Assembly (NCBI GenBank): GCA_963720235.1
Contig: OY970389.1
Span: 2,666,001-2,730,000, forward strand
Direction of reading: 5' to 3'
DNA length: 64,000 bases
From: JACMLC01 sp963720235
GTDB lineage: Bacteria; Acidobacteriota; Blastocatellia; Pyrinomonadales; Pyrinomonadaceae
Both the position numbers and the translations under genes were made by a program. Below are positions 8,748 through 16,253 of this stretch, piece after piece (the stretch's first letter is position 1; every line of letters begins with the position of its first letter). Below the pieces are notes generated by a model. That model made no database searches, was not told where the DNA came from, and was given only the letters and a program-made list of their open reading frames with translations.

Positions 8748-8918
8748 TTTTCTTTGCGCTCTTTGCGTTGAGAAAAGCATTTATAGTTAATTGCGATTGA
8801 GTGTGACGTGATGCGCCCTCCCTGACGGTCGGGCTACTGCCCCGTAGTTACCATTGAAGGGCAGTAGCCCGACCGTCAGGGAGGGCGTAGGCATTTGCAA
8901 TTTGCTATAAACGCAAAG
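8748..8918. repeat. 8-nt gcaaag hairpin interrupted by a MITE-like element
   Basis: Short arms tttgcgctctttgcg (about 8752-8768) and acgcaaagag (8910-8920) match the 8-nt gcaaag hairpin family seen elsewhere in the window. Between them lies the element at 8781-8910, so the hairpin looks split by a later insertion. Confidence 0.45.
8781..8910. repeat. 130-bp long-hairpin element, copy 1
   Basis: A nearly perfect long inverted repeat (8814-8843 and 8859-8887, cgccctccctgacggtcggg...) is enclosed by outer inverted ends ttatag...taattgcgattga and tttgcaatttgctataa. Copies 2 and 3 lie at 21409-21528 and 31113-31243. Conserved ends plus a variable loop fit a MITE- or REP-like mobile repeat that could also stop transcription. 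Confidence 0.8.
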
Positions 8919-8927
8919 AGTTGATTG

Positions 8928-9800
8928 CTATCTCTCCTGCTCATTCCGAAGCCGCGCGTTCTGTTCTTCAAAAAGCTTTGGCAGTCGCTCGCTTTCTAAA
9001 ACATCCAGACGGCGCAAAACTTCCGCAAGCGACAATTCATTCTTGAGATTGATTTGAAAATCTATATCCGCCCTCAGACGGTCTTGTTCGGCCTGACGAT
9101 TCTGCGACATGAGGATAATCGGAGCCTGCAAGCCGGCGATGATGCCGAGCACGAGGTCTAAAAGATTGTAAGGATATTCGTCGAAACGCCCCGTCGCCTT
9201 GAGCCAGGAATTAAAGACCACCCAGACGAGCACCAGAAAAAGCAGGAAGCCGATAAATTTCCAACTGCCGCCAAACTCCGCAATCCTGTGCGCCATGCGG
9301 TCTGCGAGAGTCGTCCGCGCAGCCATCACTTCATTAGCATTGCGCGAGACTCTCTGGCGCAATAAATCATCCGTATGCCGCAGGCGATTCGTAATCGCCG
9401 TCAACATTTTTAAAGCCACATCAGGATTGCGCCGTACGAAAGAAATGAAATCGTCGCGTTCAAGAATAGCGAGCCGCGCATCTTCCATCACGGTCGCATC
9501 CGCCGAACGCGGCTTGCCGTCGAGAATCGCCATCTCGCCGAAAAAATCTCCGCTCGCAAACTCGACCAGCGTCACATCCTGCCCCGTCGAATCCTCCACA
9601 TGAATACGCACGCGCCCGCTCTCAATCAAATACATCGCATCGCCGCGATCGCCATGATGAAAGAGATCTGTCTGAGCAGGAACATCCGACAACTTCATCA
9701 GGTCGCGCAACTCCTGCGCCGCCTCATTTTCCAGCGAAGCAAAGAGCGGCACAGAGCGCAACTCTTCAAGCGTGACAACCTGCGGAGCAGTAACAGACAT
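8928..9800 (-). CDS. Cyclic-nucleotide-binding domain plus DUF1003 membrane protein
   Basis: In this 290-residue protein residues 10-135 form a CRP-like cNMP-binding domain (LYHHGD-like strand, YLIESGRVRIHV, GDFFGEMAILDGKPRSADAT with the phosphate-binding cassette). Residues about 160-270 form a DUF1003 domain with two membrane helices (FIGFLLFLVLVWVVF and LLDLVLGIIAGLQAPIILMS). A short coiled coil ends the chain. It probably senses a nucleotide at the inner membrane; the response is unknown. A class III cyclase at 10754 is a possible source of the ligand (inference from proximity). Confidence 0.85.
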   Translation of the reverse strand: MSVTAPQVVTLEELRSVPLFASLENEAAQELRDLMKLSDVPAQTDLFHHGDRGDAMYLIESGRVRIHVEDSTGQDVTLVEFASGDFFGEMAILDGKPRSADATVMEDARLAILERDDFISFVRRNPDVALKMLTAITNRLRHTDDLLRQRVSRNANEVMAARTTLADRMAHRIAEFGGSWKFIGFLLFLVLVWVVFNSWLKATGRFDEYPYNLLDLVLGIIAGLQAPIILMSQNRQAEQDRLRADIDFQINLKNELSLAEVLRRLDVLESERLPKLFEEQNARLRNEQER

Positions 9801-9808
9801 AACATGAA

Positions 9809-9922
9809 AAGCAAGGATGAAGGCGGAAGGATGAATGATGAAAGAGATGCTGATTGATATTGAATGCTACAAGTTAATAGCATTCACTGCATCCTTCCGC
9901 CTTCCGCCTTCATCCTTGCTCT
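9809..9922. repeat. 7-nt tandem-repeat hairpin (ggatgaa/ggcggaa type)
   Basis: The left arm (9809-9842) and right arm (9889-9922) are complementary heptamer arrays of ggatgaa/ggcggaa units. The loop between them has an inverted tgaatgct/agcattca pair. It separates two minus-strand genes. Confidence 0.75.
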
Positions 9923-10590
9923 ACTATCCTCCCATCTTTCATGATGACTATGCGGTCTGCGAAGCGCGCGGCCAGATCGCGGTCGTGTGTGACCATCATG
10001 ATTGTGAGCTTGTCGCTTTCGACCATCTGACGCAAGAGGGCCAGCAATTCTTCCGCGCGCGTCGAATCAAGATTGCCTGTCGGCTCGTCTGCGAGAAGGA
10101 CGCGCGGGCTGTTGGCGAGAGCGCGTGCGATGGCGACTCTCTGCTGCTCACCGCCGGACAATTCAGACGGCCTGTGCGTCAGTCTATCCTTGAGGCCGAC
10201 ACGTTCCAGCAATTCCAGAGCGCGTGCATCTCTCTTCTGCCCGCGCAGTCCGCCGAAGGCCAGCGCGAGACCAACATTCTCAGCCGCAGACATCGTTGTA
10301 ATAAGATTGAAATTCTGAAAAATCATTCCGACCGAGTGACGCCTGTATCGCGCCATCTCTTTTTTCGAGAGCGGCGTGAGCGGCTTTTTGTCAAAGAGGA
10401 CTTCCCCGCTCGTCGGATGGTCAAGCCCGCCGAGCATGTTCAGCAAGGTTGACTTACCTGAGCCGGAAGTGCCTTGAATCGCCACAAACTCTCCAGCCTC
10501 TACAGCCATCGAGACATTATCGAGCGCGGCTACTTCCGTGCTTCCCATCTGATAAATTTTCGAGACCTGTTGTGTTTCCAATAATGCCAT
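9910..10590 (-). CDS. ABC transporter ATP-binding protein, LolD/MacB class
   Basis: This ATPase of about 226 residues has all canonical motifs: Walker A GTSGSGKSTLLNMLGGLD, Q-loop GMIFQNFNL, signature LSGGEQQRVAIARALA, Walker B VLLADEPTGNLD and the H-loop VTHD. I chose the ATG at 10590; a TTG two codons upstream is possible. The class drives lipoprotein release or MacB-type export together with FtsX-fold permeases. The permease at 5490 is the only such partner in view. The gene's 3' end reaches into a repeat arm. Confidence 0.9.
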   Translation of the reverse strand: MALLETQQVSKIYQMGSTEVAALDNVSMAVEAGEFVAIQGTSGSGKSTLLNMLGGLDHPTSGEVLFDKKPLTPLSKKEMARYRRHSVGMIFQNFNLITTMSAAENVGLALAFGGLRGQKRDARALELLERVGLKDRLTHRPSELSGGEQQRVAIARALANSPRVLLADEPTGNLDSTRAEELLALLRQMVESDKLTIMMVTHDRDLAARFADRIVIMKDGRIVEQG

Positions 10591-10605
10591 AATCAATAAA
10601 ATAAC

Positions 10606-10711
10606 TCTTTGCGGACTTCTGTTTTTCTTTTCTTTGCGCCTTTGCGCGAAACTAAAACGAACGGTTCACGCTGGTGGCGCAAAGAGAAAAAATAAGCTCG
10701 CAAAGGTGTTG
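10606..10711. repeat. 8-nt gcaaag hairpin with aacgaacggttc core
   Basis: Arms ctttgcgg...ttttctttgcgcc and ggcgcaaagagaaaa...cgcaaag enclose the core aaaacgaacggttcacgctgg. The same core occurs at 34873-34976 (reversed) and 53904-54013, so these three are one subfamily. Confidence 0.7.
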
Positions 10712-10753
10712 AGAGCTTCTCTTGCTCTTAAGTTTTGAAATCACTTCTAAGAA

Positions 10754-12589
10754 TTATCTTATCAGTGTTTTTATTCGCCAGAGCTCAAACACCTCTTCGT
10801 CGAATCCCTTAATCATTATCTCAAAAGGCTCTGCCGTGAGATTGTTTTCGGATTGTTCCAACAACTCAAGCACTTCCCCATCTGCATAGACGCTCGGAGA
10901 GACGACGACATCACCGCCCGTCGAGAGTCCTTCGAGGCGCGCTGCAAGATTGACTGTGCCGCCGAAATAATCGAGCCGGTCATTGAGCGTGACGGCGATG
11001 CACGGCCCGGCGTGTATGCCGACCTTGAGCATCAGAGGTCTTGAGCCGTCCGGCGGCGCGGCCAGAATTTTCTGCGCCTTCAAGATAGCGCGCAGGGCTG
11101 CTGCCGGACGACGAAAGACAGCCATCACTGCATCGCCTATGGTCTTGACGAGCGCGCCGTCCTCTTCCTTGATGGCTTCGCGCAAGAGGTCGAAGTGGCT
11201 CATCACGCGACCAAACGCGGGCGCGTCGCCAATCTCGCGATAAAGTTGCGTCGAGCCGCGCAGGTCTGTAAAGAGCATCGTGAGGCTTCCGACTGAAATC
11301 TGCTCGCCCGGCCTGAGGGCTTCGTTCGAGAAGAGGTCGCGGAAGACTTGCAGCGCAGTCACCTCTGCCGCCGTCGCAGCCTGATCGCTCCAGGCCATTC
11401 TCTCAAGAATAAAAATCTGCTCATCCTCAGTCGCATTTTCCAGCGCGAGCGACGGACGCAGAGCAAGCTTCAATTCTTCATTGGCCCAGCCGCCGGAATC
11501 CGCGCGGAGAGTCATCTCGGCATTTCCTTCAGGAGCAACCAGCAGAAACTGCCCGCCCGGCACGGCAGATGCGCGCAGGCGATAACGGCCCACTTCGAGC
11601 GCAGGCTTTAAGACGCGCGCTTGTCCCGGCTTGACGAGTTGTTGCGCGACGATGTGCGGCGTGACCTGCGGGCCGCCGACGCAGAACTGGTGCGCTTCAA
11701 TCTGCCTGACGGCTGGATTCGGGCGAAAGGTCAGTTCAACGGATTGGTCAAAGTTGACAGAGAAATCTATGTGGCAGGAATCGCAGTAAGCATCCGAGCG
11801 TATGCCGCTCAAAGAGCGACTGGTCTGCGCCGCGCCTCTGCAATGCGGGCAAATCATGTCCCATTGCAAATCCAACAAGCCCGCGCGTGTGGCCCACAAA
11901 CATGCTTCCAAAACTTCGCGGCGCGGCAAGCTCCAATAGTCTGCCAGAGTGTGCGGGCGTATGCGCGCTAAGGTCAGGTCATCGGCCTGCGCGATTAATT
12001 CTTCGAGCCGTTCGACAATCTCCTGCGCCGCGCCCTGCGAGACAAGCTTTTCACACAGAGCTTCGAGCCGCGCGCGCCCGCCCGGAGAAAAGTTGGCGCG
12101 CACCTGTTGATAAAGCGGAGGCTTTCCTTTGAGCGTCAGTTTATCGTAGCGGCGAAAGGCCGAAGCAAAGCTGCGCGCGGCGAGGACTCCGATTTGAAGT
12201 GGAATCGCTGTGCGGCCCAGAGCGTTGCGCGGCGTGGCCCAGACTTCATAAGTGAGCTTTGTCCCGCCTTCCGCACGCGGCTGCAAATCGGCCAGCACGC
12301 GCATCTCCGCCACAGGCCCTTTCAAGTACCTGCGCTCGACGCCGAAACGAAACGGGCGCACCCATTCAAAAGGCTGCTCTTCCCATTCGACAGGAATGCC
12401 AAACTTAAAGAAACGCAGACGCCTGCGCGCGCTCTTCAACTGCTGCTGCTCTTCATCCTTCTGCAACTCGACTGTCGGCAAACCTGTGTCACGATTGAAG
12501 CGGTTCGTGTCCGCCACGAGCGGCCACAATTCCTCCGGGCTGGATTGCAGCAAGTACTCCCAGCGATAATGGAATTCCTGATAAGCCAT
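10754..12589 (-). CDS. Class III adenylate/guanylate cyclase with SRPBCC and zinc-ribbon regions
   Basis: In this 611-residue protein residues 1-150 look like an SRPBCC/START-type domain (FHYRWEYLLQSSPEELWPLV). A helical region and a Cys-rich segment (CPHC ... CDSC, about 245-275) follow. The C-terminal cyclase homology domain (about 430-600) has metal-binding Asp in FTDLRGST and GDAVMAVF, the Lys of VKTIGD, and Asn/Arg of VNLAARLEG, so it should be active. It probably makes cAMP. The SRPBCC and ribbon region may sense a small ligand. It lies upstream of a cNMP-binding protein on the same strand. Confidence 0.85.
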   Translation of the reverse strand: MAYQEFHYRWEYLLQSSPEELWPLVADTNRFNRDTGLPTVELQKDEEQQQLKSARRRLRFFKFGIPVEWEEQPFEWVRPFRFGVERRYLKGPVAEMRVLADLQPRAEGGTKLTYEVWATPRNALGRTAIPLQIGVLAARSFASAFRRYDKLTLKGKPPLYQQVRANFSPGGRARLEALCEKLVSQGAAQEIVERLEELIAQADDLTLARIRPHTLADYWSLPRREVLEACLWATRAGLLDLQWDMICPHCRGAAQTSRSLSGIRSDAYCDSCHIDFSVNFDQSVELTFRPNPAVRQIEAHQFCVGGPQVTPHIVAQQLVKPGQARVLKPALEVGRYRLRASAVPGGQFLLVAPEGNAEMTLRADSGGWANEELKLALRPSLALENATEDEQIFILERMAWSDQAATAAEVTALQVFRDLFSNEALRPGEQISVGSLTMLFTDLRGSTQLYREIGDAPAFGRVMSHFDLLREAIKEEDGALVKTIGDAVMAVFRRPAAALRAILKAQKILAAPPDGSRPLMLKVGIHAGPCIAVTLNDRLDYFGGTVNLAARLEGLSTGGDVVVSPSVYADGEVLELLEQSENNLTAEPFEIMIKGFDEEVFELWRIKTLIR

Positions 12590-12594
12590 AGAAG

Positions 12595-12711
12595 AGCAAG
12601 GATGAAGGCGGAAGGCGGAAGGATGAAAGGAGCTCTATTCAGTAGATGAATGTCTCAAGATTAAAGAGCATGCTTTTCATCCTTCATCCTTCATCCTTCC
12701 GCCTTGCTTTT
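12595..12711. repeat. 7-nt tandem-repeat hairpin (ggatgaa/ggcggaa type)
   Basis: Left arm 12595-12630, right arm 12675-12711, complementary heptamers. GCATGC lies at 12668-12673. It is almost the same sequence as the element at 7829-7957. Confidence 0.8.
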
Positions 12712-13232
12712 CAGACTTCTTTATATTCAGAATCAACATCTTCATCCGACGAGGCGACGCGATAGTTTTTGGACTGCTTCTGTTTGGTGATGAGCAGGTC
12801 GTTCTTGGTCTTTAAGAGGTCTGCGCGGCTATAAACAGACAACTCGAAATTATAGCCGTGCGTGATGGCATCCTTCGGGCAGGCTTCGACGCAGAAGCCG
12901 CAGAAGATACAGCGTCCGTAGTCTATGTTATAAACCTCTGCATAACGCTCATCCACTCCGGTTCTCTCAAGCGGCGCGCGCGGGTCGTCTGCCGCAACGA
13001 TGTAGATGCAATCCGACGGACACGCTGCGGCGCACAGGAAACAGGCGACACATTTTTCGCGCCCGTATTCATCCACATGAAGCAGATGCTGTCCGCGATA
13101 GCGCGGCTGCACAGTGATGGGCTCGTCAGGATATTCGACCGTCCACTTCTCTTTCGGAATGTAAGAGAAGGTCACGCTCATGCCTTTGATGATGGCCTTG
13201 GTTGATTCGATAACGTCGCTGATGATTGACAT
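12711..13232 (-). CDS. nuoI: NADH-quinone oxidoreductase subunit I (8Fe ferredoxin)
   Basis: The 173-residue protein starts at the ATG at 13232, which has a GGAG site, rather than at 13256. It has two 4Fe-4S motifs: CVACFLCAAACPSDCIYI (about residues 55-72) and CIFCGFCVEACPKDAI (about 108-123), the TYKY/NuoI pattern. In complex I this subunit carries clusters N6a and N6b at the membrane-arm junction. No other nuo gene is present in the window, so it is encoded apart from the main operon or is a second copy. A C-terminal charged tail is seen. Confidence 0.88.
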   Translation of the reverse strand: MSIISDVIESTKAIIKGMSVTFSYIPKEKWTVEYPDEPITVQPRYRGQHLLHVDEYGREKCVACFLCAAACPSDCIYIVAADDPRAPLERTGVDERYAEVYNIDYGRCIFCGFCVEACPKDAITHGYNFELSVYSRADLLKTKNDLLITKQKQSKNYRVASSDEDVDSEYKEV

Positions 13233-13263
13233 AAAAACTTCTCCGCTTGAATTCATTCAAAAC

Positions 13264-13369
13264 TTAGCCACAGAGACACAGAGGCACAGAGAAAACAATA
13301 AACATTTCATTTAGCATTTGCTTCATCTGCTTTTCCTGCTCTGTGTCTCTCCCGCCTCTGTGGCTAATT
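13264..13369. repeat. 8-nt tandem-repeat hairpin (acagag type)
   Basis: The arms tagccacagagacacagagg... (13264-13291) and ...gcctctgtggcta (13338-13366) are complementary arrays of an 8-nt unit. The right arm includes the stop codon of the next minus-strand gene. Confidence 0.75.
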
Positions 13370-13966
13370 TAGCGCGATGCTCAAAATCACAAAGAGCAGT
13401 GAGAGCAGCAGCGAGCCCCCGCCTGTCAGGATGCCTGCTATCGCCATTCCTTTGCCGCCCATCGCAGGGTTGCCCTTGGCCTGTACCAGGGCGACTATGC
13501 CGAGCCCTATGGCGACAGGGGCTGCGACAAATCCCATGCAGAAGAGGCCGAGCGTAATGCTGAAAACGCCCAGAGCCAGCGAGGCTATCGCCAGCGGGTT
13601 GGTCTGCGTTTTCATAGGACTGTACGGAGCAGGCGGTGGCGGCGGTCTCCATGCCGGAGCAGGCGGCGGCGCGGTGTTCCACGATGGCGCGGGCGGCGGC
13701 AATGGCTGAGACGGCTCTTTCCATGAATAAGGCTGCGGCTGCTGCCATCCGCCGGGCATGTCATTAGCCCTGTAAGCCTGTGTCGCAGGCGGCTCTGTGT
13801 AGTTGCTCGTAGAAGGAGGCGCAGGCGGCGGCGTGGAGAGCAGAGTCGCGCGCGGGTCAAAAGCATCCGATGATTCCTGCTCTTCGACGAGCGGCGTGCC
13901 GTCGCTTGTGCAATAGCTCAGGTGCTCTTCTGTAAACGTGCGCTGGCAGGTCGGGCAGATTTTCAT
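13364..13966 (-). CDS. Zinc-knuckle, proline-rich DUF4190-type membrane protein
   Basis: The 200-residue protein has an N-terminal CPTC...YC zinc-knuckle-like motif (residues 4-19), a long Pro/Ala/Tyr-rich linker (about 35-120) and two C-terminal membrane helices (about 128-155 and 170-198, LALGVFSITLGLFCMGFVAA; ILTGGGSLLLSLLFVI), the DUF4190 layout. It is an inner-membrane protein of unknown role. Its 3' end is part of a repeat arm. Confidence 0.75.
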   Translation of the reverse strand: MKICPTCQRTFTEEHLSYCTSDGTPLVEEQESSDAFDPRATLLSTPPPAPPSTSNYTEPPATQAYRANDMPGGWQQPQPYSWKEPSQPLPPPAPSWNTAPPPAPAWRPPPPPAPYSPMKTQTNPLAIASLALGVFSITLGLFCMGFVAAPVAIGLGIVALVQAKGNPAMGGKGMAIAGILTGGGSLLLSLLFVILSIALN

Positions 13967-14015
13967 TCGCCTCTCCGTTTTCCTCTAAAGCTTTTCAAGC
14001 AGAGCCTGCGACCTT

Positions 14016-14444
14016 TTAGACAAGCTCAAGCTGGCTGAAGAAGTAAGCAATCTCAATGGCCGCGTTCTCTTCCGAATCAGAGCCGTGCACAGCGTTTTCG
14101 CCCATCGAGCCGCCGAAATCTTTACGCAAAGTTCCCTCGTCTGCTTTCGCAGGGTCTGTTGCGCCCATCAAATCGCGCCATGCTTTGACCGCGCCCTCTT
14201 TCTCCAAAGCCATCACAACGCACGGCCCGCCCGACATAAACTCCGTCAACTCGCCAAAGAACGGACGCTCGCGATGCACTGCATAAAAGCCTTCGGCCTC
14301 GCGCCGCGTCATATAGATAAGCTTCATCGCGCGCAACTTGAAACCGCTGTCAAGAATGCGCTGCATGATGCTTCCCACTTTCCCTCCGCACACAGCGTCG
14401 GGTTTGATGATGCCAAAAGTAAGATTGCCTGTCTGTTCTGCCAT
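14016..14444 (-). CDS. ndk: Nucleoside diphosphate kinase
   Basis: The protein has 142 residues, the normal length. It transfers the gamma phosphate between nucleoside tri- and diphosphates through a phosphohistidine. The active site NAVHGSDSEENAAIEIAYFF (about residues 113-132) holds the His, and the family N-terminus TFGIIKPDAV is present. It forms a soluble oligomer in the cytoplasm. It stands as a single gene here, followed on the same strand by the small gene at 14490 upstream. Confidence 0.95.
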   Translation of the reverse strand: MAEQTGNLTFGIIKPDAVCGGKVGSIMQRILDSGFKLRAMKLIYMTRREAEGFYAVHRERPFFGELTEFMSGGPCVVMALEKEGAVKAWRDLMGATDPAKADEGTLRKDFGGSMGENAVHGSDSEENAAIEIAYFFSQLELV

Positions 14445-14489
14445 AAGCTCCTCTTGAATGAAATTGTAGTCTTTATGAAATCGTAGTTT

Positions 14490-14741
14490 TTATGAACCAG
14501 AGCCTTGCTGTTGTTCATCCGTCTTCTTGTAAATCCTATTCACTCTCAGCTTCCCGCATTGCTCGCAACGGCGCAGCGTTTTCGTGTTTCTGGACTGCGA
14601 CCCGTACCTGATGCCGCCGATTTCCCAGAGAGATTTTTCTCCGCCGCAAGGACACTGCACCATCCACTTGCGCGATTCAGCCTCCATGTCGCCTATCTTC
14701 CCCGGAAGAAGAAATCTGAACAGCTTATGCCAGATGCTCAT
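14490..14741 (-). CDS. Small four-cysteine hypothetical protein
   Basis: The 83-residue protein carries CPCGG (about 30) and CEQCGK (about 60), a likely single zinc ribbon, in a basic chain. No family is recognised. The compact length, spacing from its neighbours and conserved-looking ribbon make it likely real. It is encoded just upstream of ndk. Confidence 0.6.
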   Translation of the reverse strand: MSIWHKLFRFLLPGKIGDMEAESRKWMVQCPCGGEKSLWEIGGIRYGSQSRNTKTLRRCEQCGKLRVNRIYKKTDEQQQGSGS

Positions 14742-14779
14742 GGGAACAATCCACTCTATTTTTCATAAGAAGATTGAAA

Positions 14780-15148
14780 TTATTCTTCTCTCTTCCCGTT
14801 GCGCTCTGCTCTGACAATATCAATCAACGCATCCAGCCGTTGATCCGTATGCGCTTGCGCATCAGCAAGCCGTGCTTGCGCTTCGGCCAGTGCGGTCATT
14901 TTTTCAGTTAACTGAGCCATCGCGGCTTCCGTCCTGATTTGTGCATCGGCAAGCGCCGCAATCTTGATGTCAGAATTTGCTTGAGCCTCTGCCAGACTGT
15001 TCATTTTCTCTGTCAGAGTATTCATTTTCTCTGACAGAGAAATCATGTTCTGTCCCAGCAGATTCATTTTCATTTCAGTGCTGAGGGCAACATTTACCAG
15101 CCCTTCAAGTGTACGCTCGGCACGCGTTAGTCTATCTTCGGCACTCAT
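14780..15148 (-). CDS. Coiled-coil hypothetical protein
   Basis: The 122-residue protein is almost wholly heptad coiled coil with imperfect repeats (LSEKMNTLTEKMNSLAEAQA, LTEKMTALAEAQARLADAQA). It resembles the many small coiled-coil proteins of unknown function in soil bacteria. A further small coiled-coil protein is encoded at 27407. No enzymatic motif is visible. Confidence 0.65.
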   Translation of the reverse strand: MSAEDRLTRAERTLEGLVNVALSTEMKMNLLGQNMISLSEKMNTLTEKMNSLAEAQANSDIKIAALADAQIRTEAAMAQLTEKMTALAEAQARLADAQAHTDQRLDALIDIVRAERNGKREE

Positions 15149-15206
15149 CTATTAGCCTCCGGTTAATAACTCTAAGCGGGCGAGGCTTCCCTTTTGAAGT
15201 TTATTG

Positions 15207-16091
15207 CTATGCAGCAACGCGCGAGCCGAGTGCGTCCTTGACCGCCGCGCCGATGTCTGCCGGAGATTTGACGACGCGGATGCCAGCCTCTTCGAGAGCC
15301 TTCATCTTTTCTGCGGCAGTGCCTTTGCCGCCGGCGATGATTGCTCCGGCGTGGCCCATGCGGCGTCCCGGCGGCGCGGTCTGTCCTGCGATAAAAGCCA
15401 CGATGGGTTTCGTCACATGCTCTTTCGCAAATGCTGCGGCCTCTTCTTCGGCAGTGCCGCCGATTTCGCCAATCATGACGATAGCATCCGTCTCATCATC
15501 CGCTTGAAAGAGCGCGAGCGCATCTGTGTGAGTTGTGCCGACAATCGGGTCGCCGCCGATGCCTATGGCCGTTGACTGGCCCAGACCGAGCGCGGTCAAC
15601 TGCCCGACAGCTTCATAAGTCAAAGTGCCAGAGCGCGAGACGACGCCGACGCGCCCCTCTTTGTGTATGTGTCCGGGCATGATGCCGATTTTGCATTTGC
15701 CGGGCGAGATAACGCCGGGACAGTTTGGCCCAATGAGGCGCGTCACTTTGTCCGCCAGATACTCTTTGACCTTCACCATATCGAGCGCGGGAATGCCTTC
15801 CGTAATGCAGACGACGAGCGGCAGGCCAGCGTCCGCCGCTTCCATAATCGCATCGGCGGCAAAGGGCGGCGGCACATAAATCACAGAAGCATTCGCGCCA
15901 GCCTCTTTGACAGCATCCGAGACAGTATTAAAGACAGGCACATCTTCATGCGTCGTCCCGCCCTTGCCGGGAGTGACGCCGCCGACCACGTTCGTGCCGT
16001 ATTCAATCATCTGCCGCGTGTGAAAAGTTCCCTCTTTGCCCGTGATGCCCTGCACGACGAGGCGCGTATTTTTATCAACGAGTACGCTCAA
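15207..16091 (-). CDS. sucD: Succinyl-CoA synthetase alpha subunit
   Basis: The 294-residue protein matches the family length. It catalyses substrate-level phosphorylation of ADP/GDP from succinyl-CoA in the TCA cycle. Visible motifs are the CoA-binding VQGITGKEGTFHTRQMIEYG (about 12-31), GPNCPGVISPG, and the phosphohistidine loop GHAGAIIAGGKGTA (about 246-259). The beta subunit gene sucC lies 3.5 kb away on the same strand, with unrelated genes between, which is unusual because the pair is normally adjacent. Confidence 0.95.
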   Translation of the reverse strand: MSVLVDKNTRLVVQGITGKEGTFHTRQMIEYGTNVVGGVTPGKGGTTHEDVPVFNTVSDAVKEAGANASVIYVPPPFAADAIMEAADAGLPLVVCITEGIPALDMVKVKEYLADKVTRLIGPNCPGVISPGKCKIGIMPGHIHKEGRVGVVSRSGTLTYEAVGQLTALGLGQSTAIGIGGDPIVGTTHTDALALFQADDETDAIVMIGEIGGTAEEEAAAFAKEHVTKPIVAFIAGQTAPPGRRMGHAGAIIAGGKGTAAEKMKALEEAGIRVVKSPADIGAAVKDALGSRVAA

Positions 16092-16111
16092 CGATTTTGC
16101 TCCTCAGAAAA

Positions 16112-16186
16112 AAGTGATGTGTGATGTGTGACAAGTGATGAGAAAAAAGCTATCAGTCTTTCTACTCATCACTCGTCGCAAATCAT
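16112..16186. repeat. 7-nt tandem-repeat hairpin (gtgatga type)
   Basis: Left arm agtgatgtgtgatgtgtgac (16112 on) and right arm tactcatcactcgtcgcaaa (16163 on) form an imperfect inverted pair; the loop holds gagaaaaaagct. Confidence 0.6.
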
Positions 16187-16253
16187 CTATGACTGCTGTT
16201 AAAAGACTGCGCAGTATAACACAGTGAGCGCATCGCTCTGCAAAGACGCGGCT

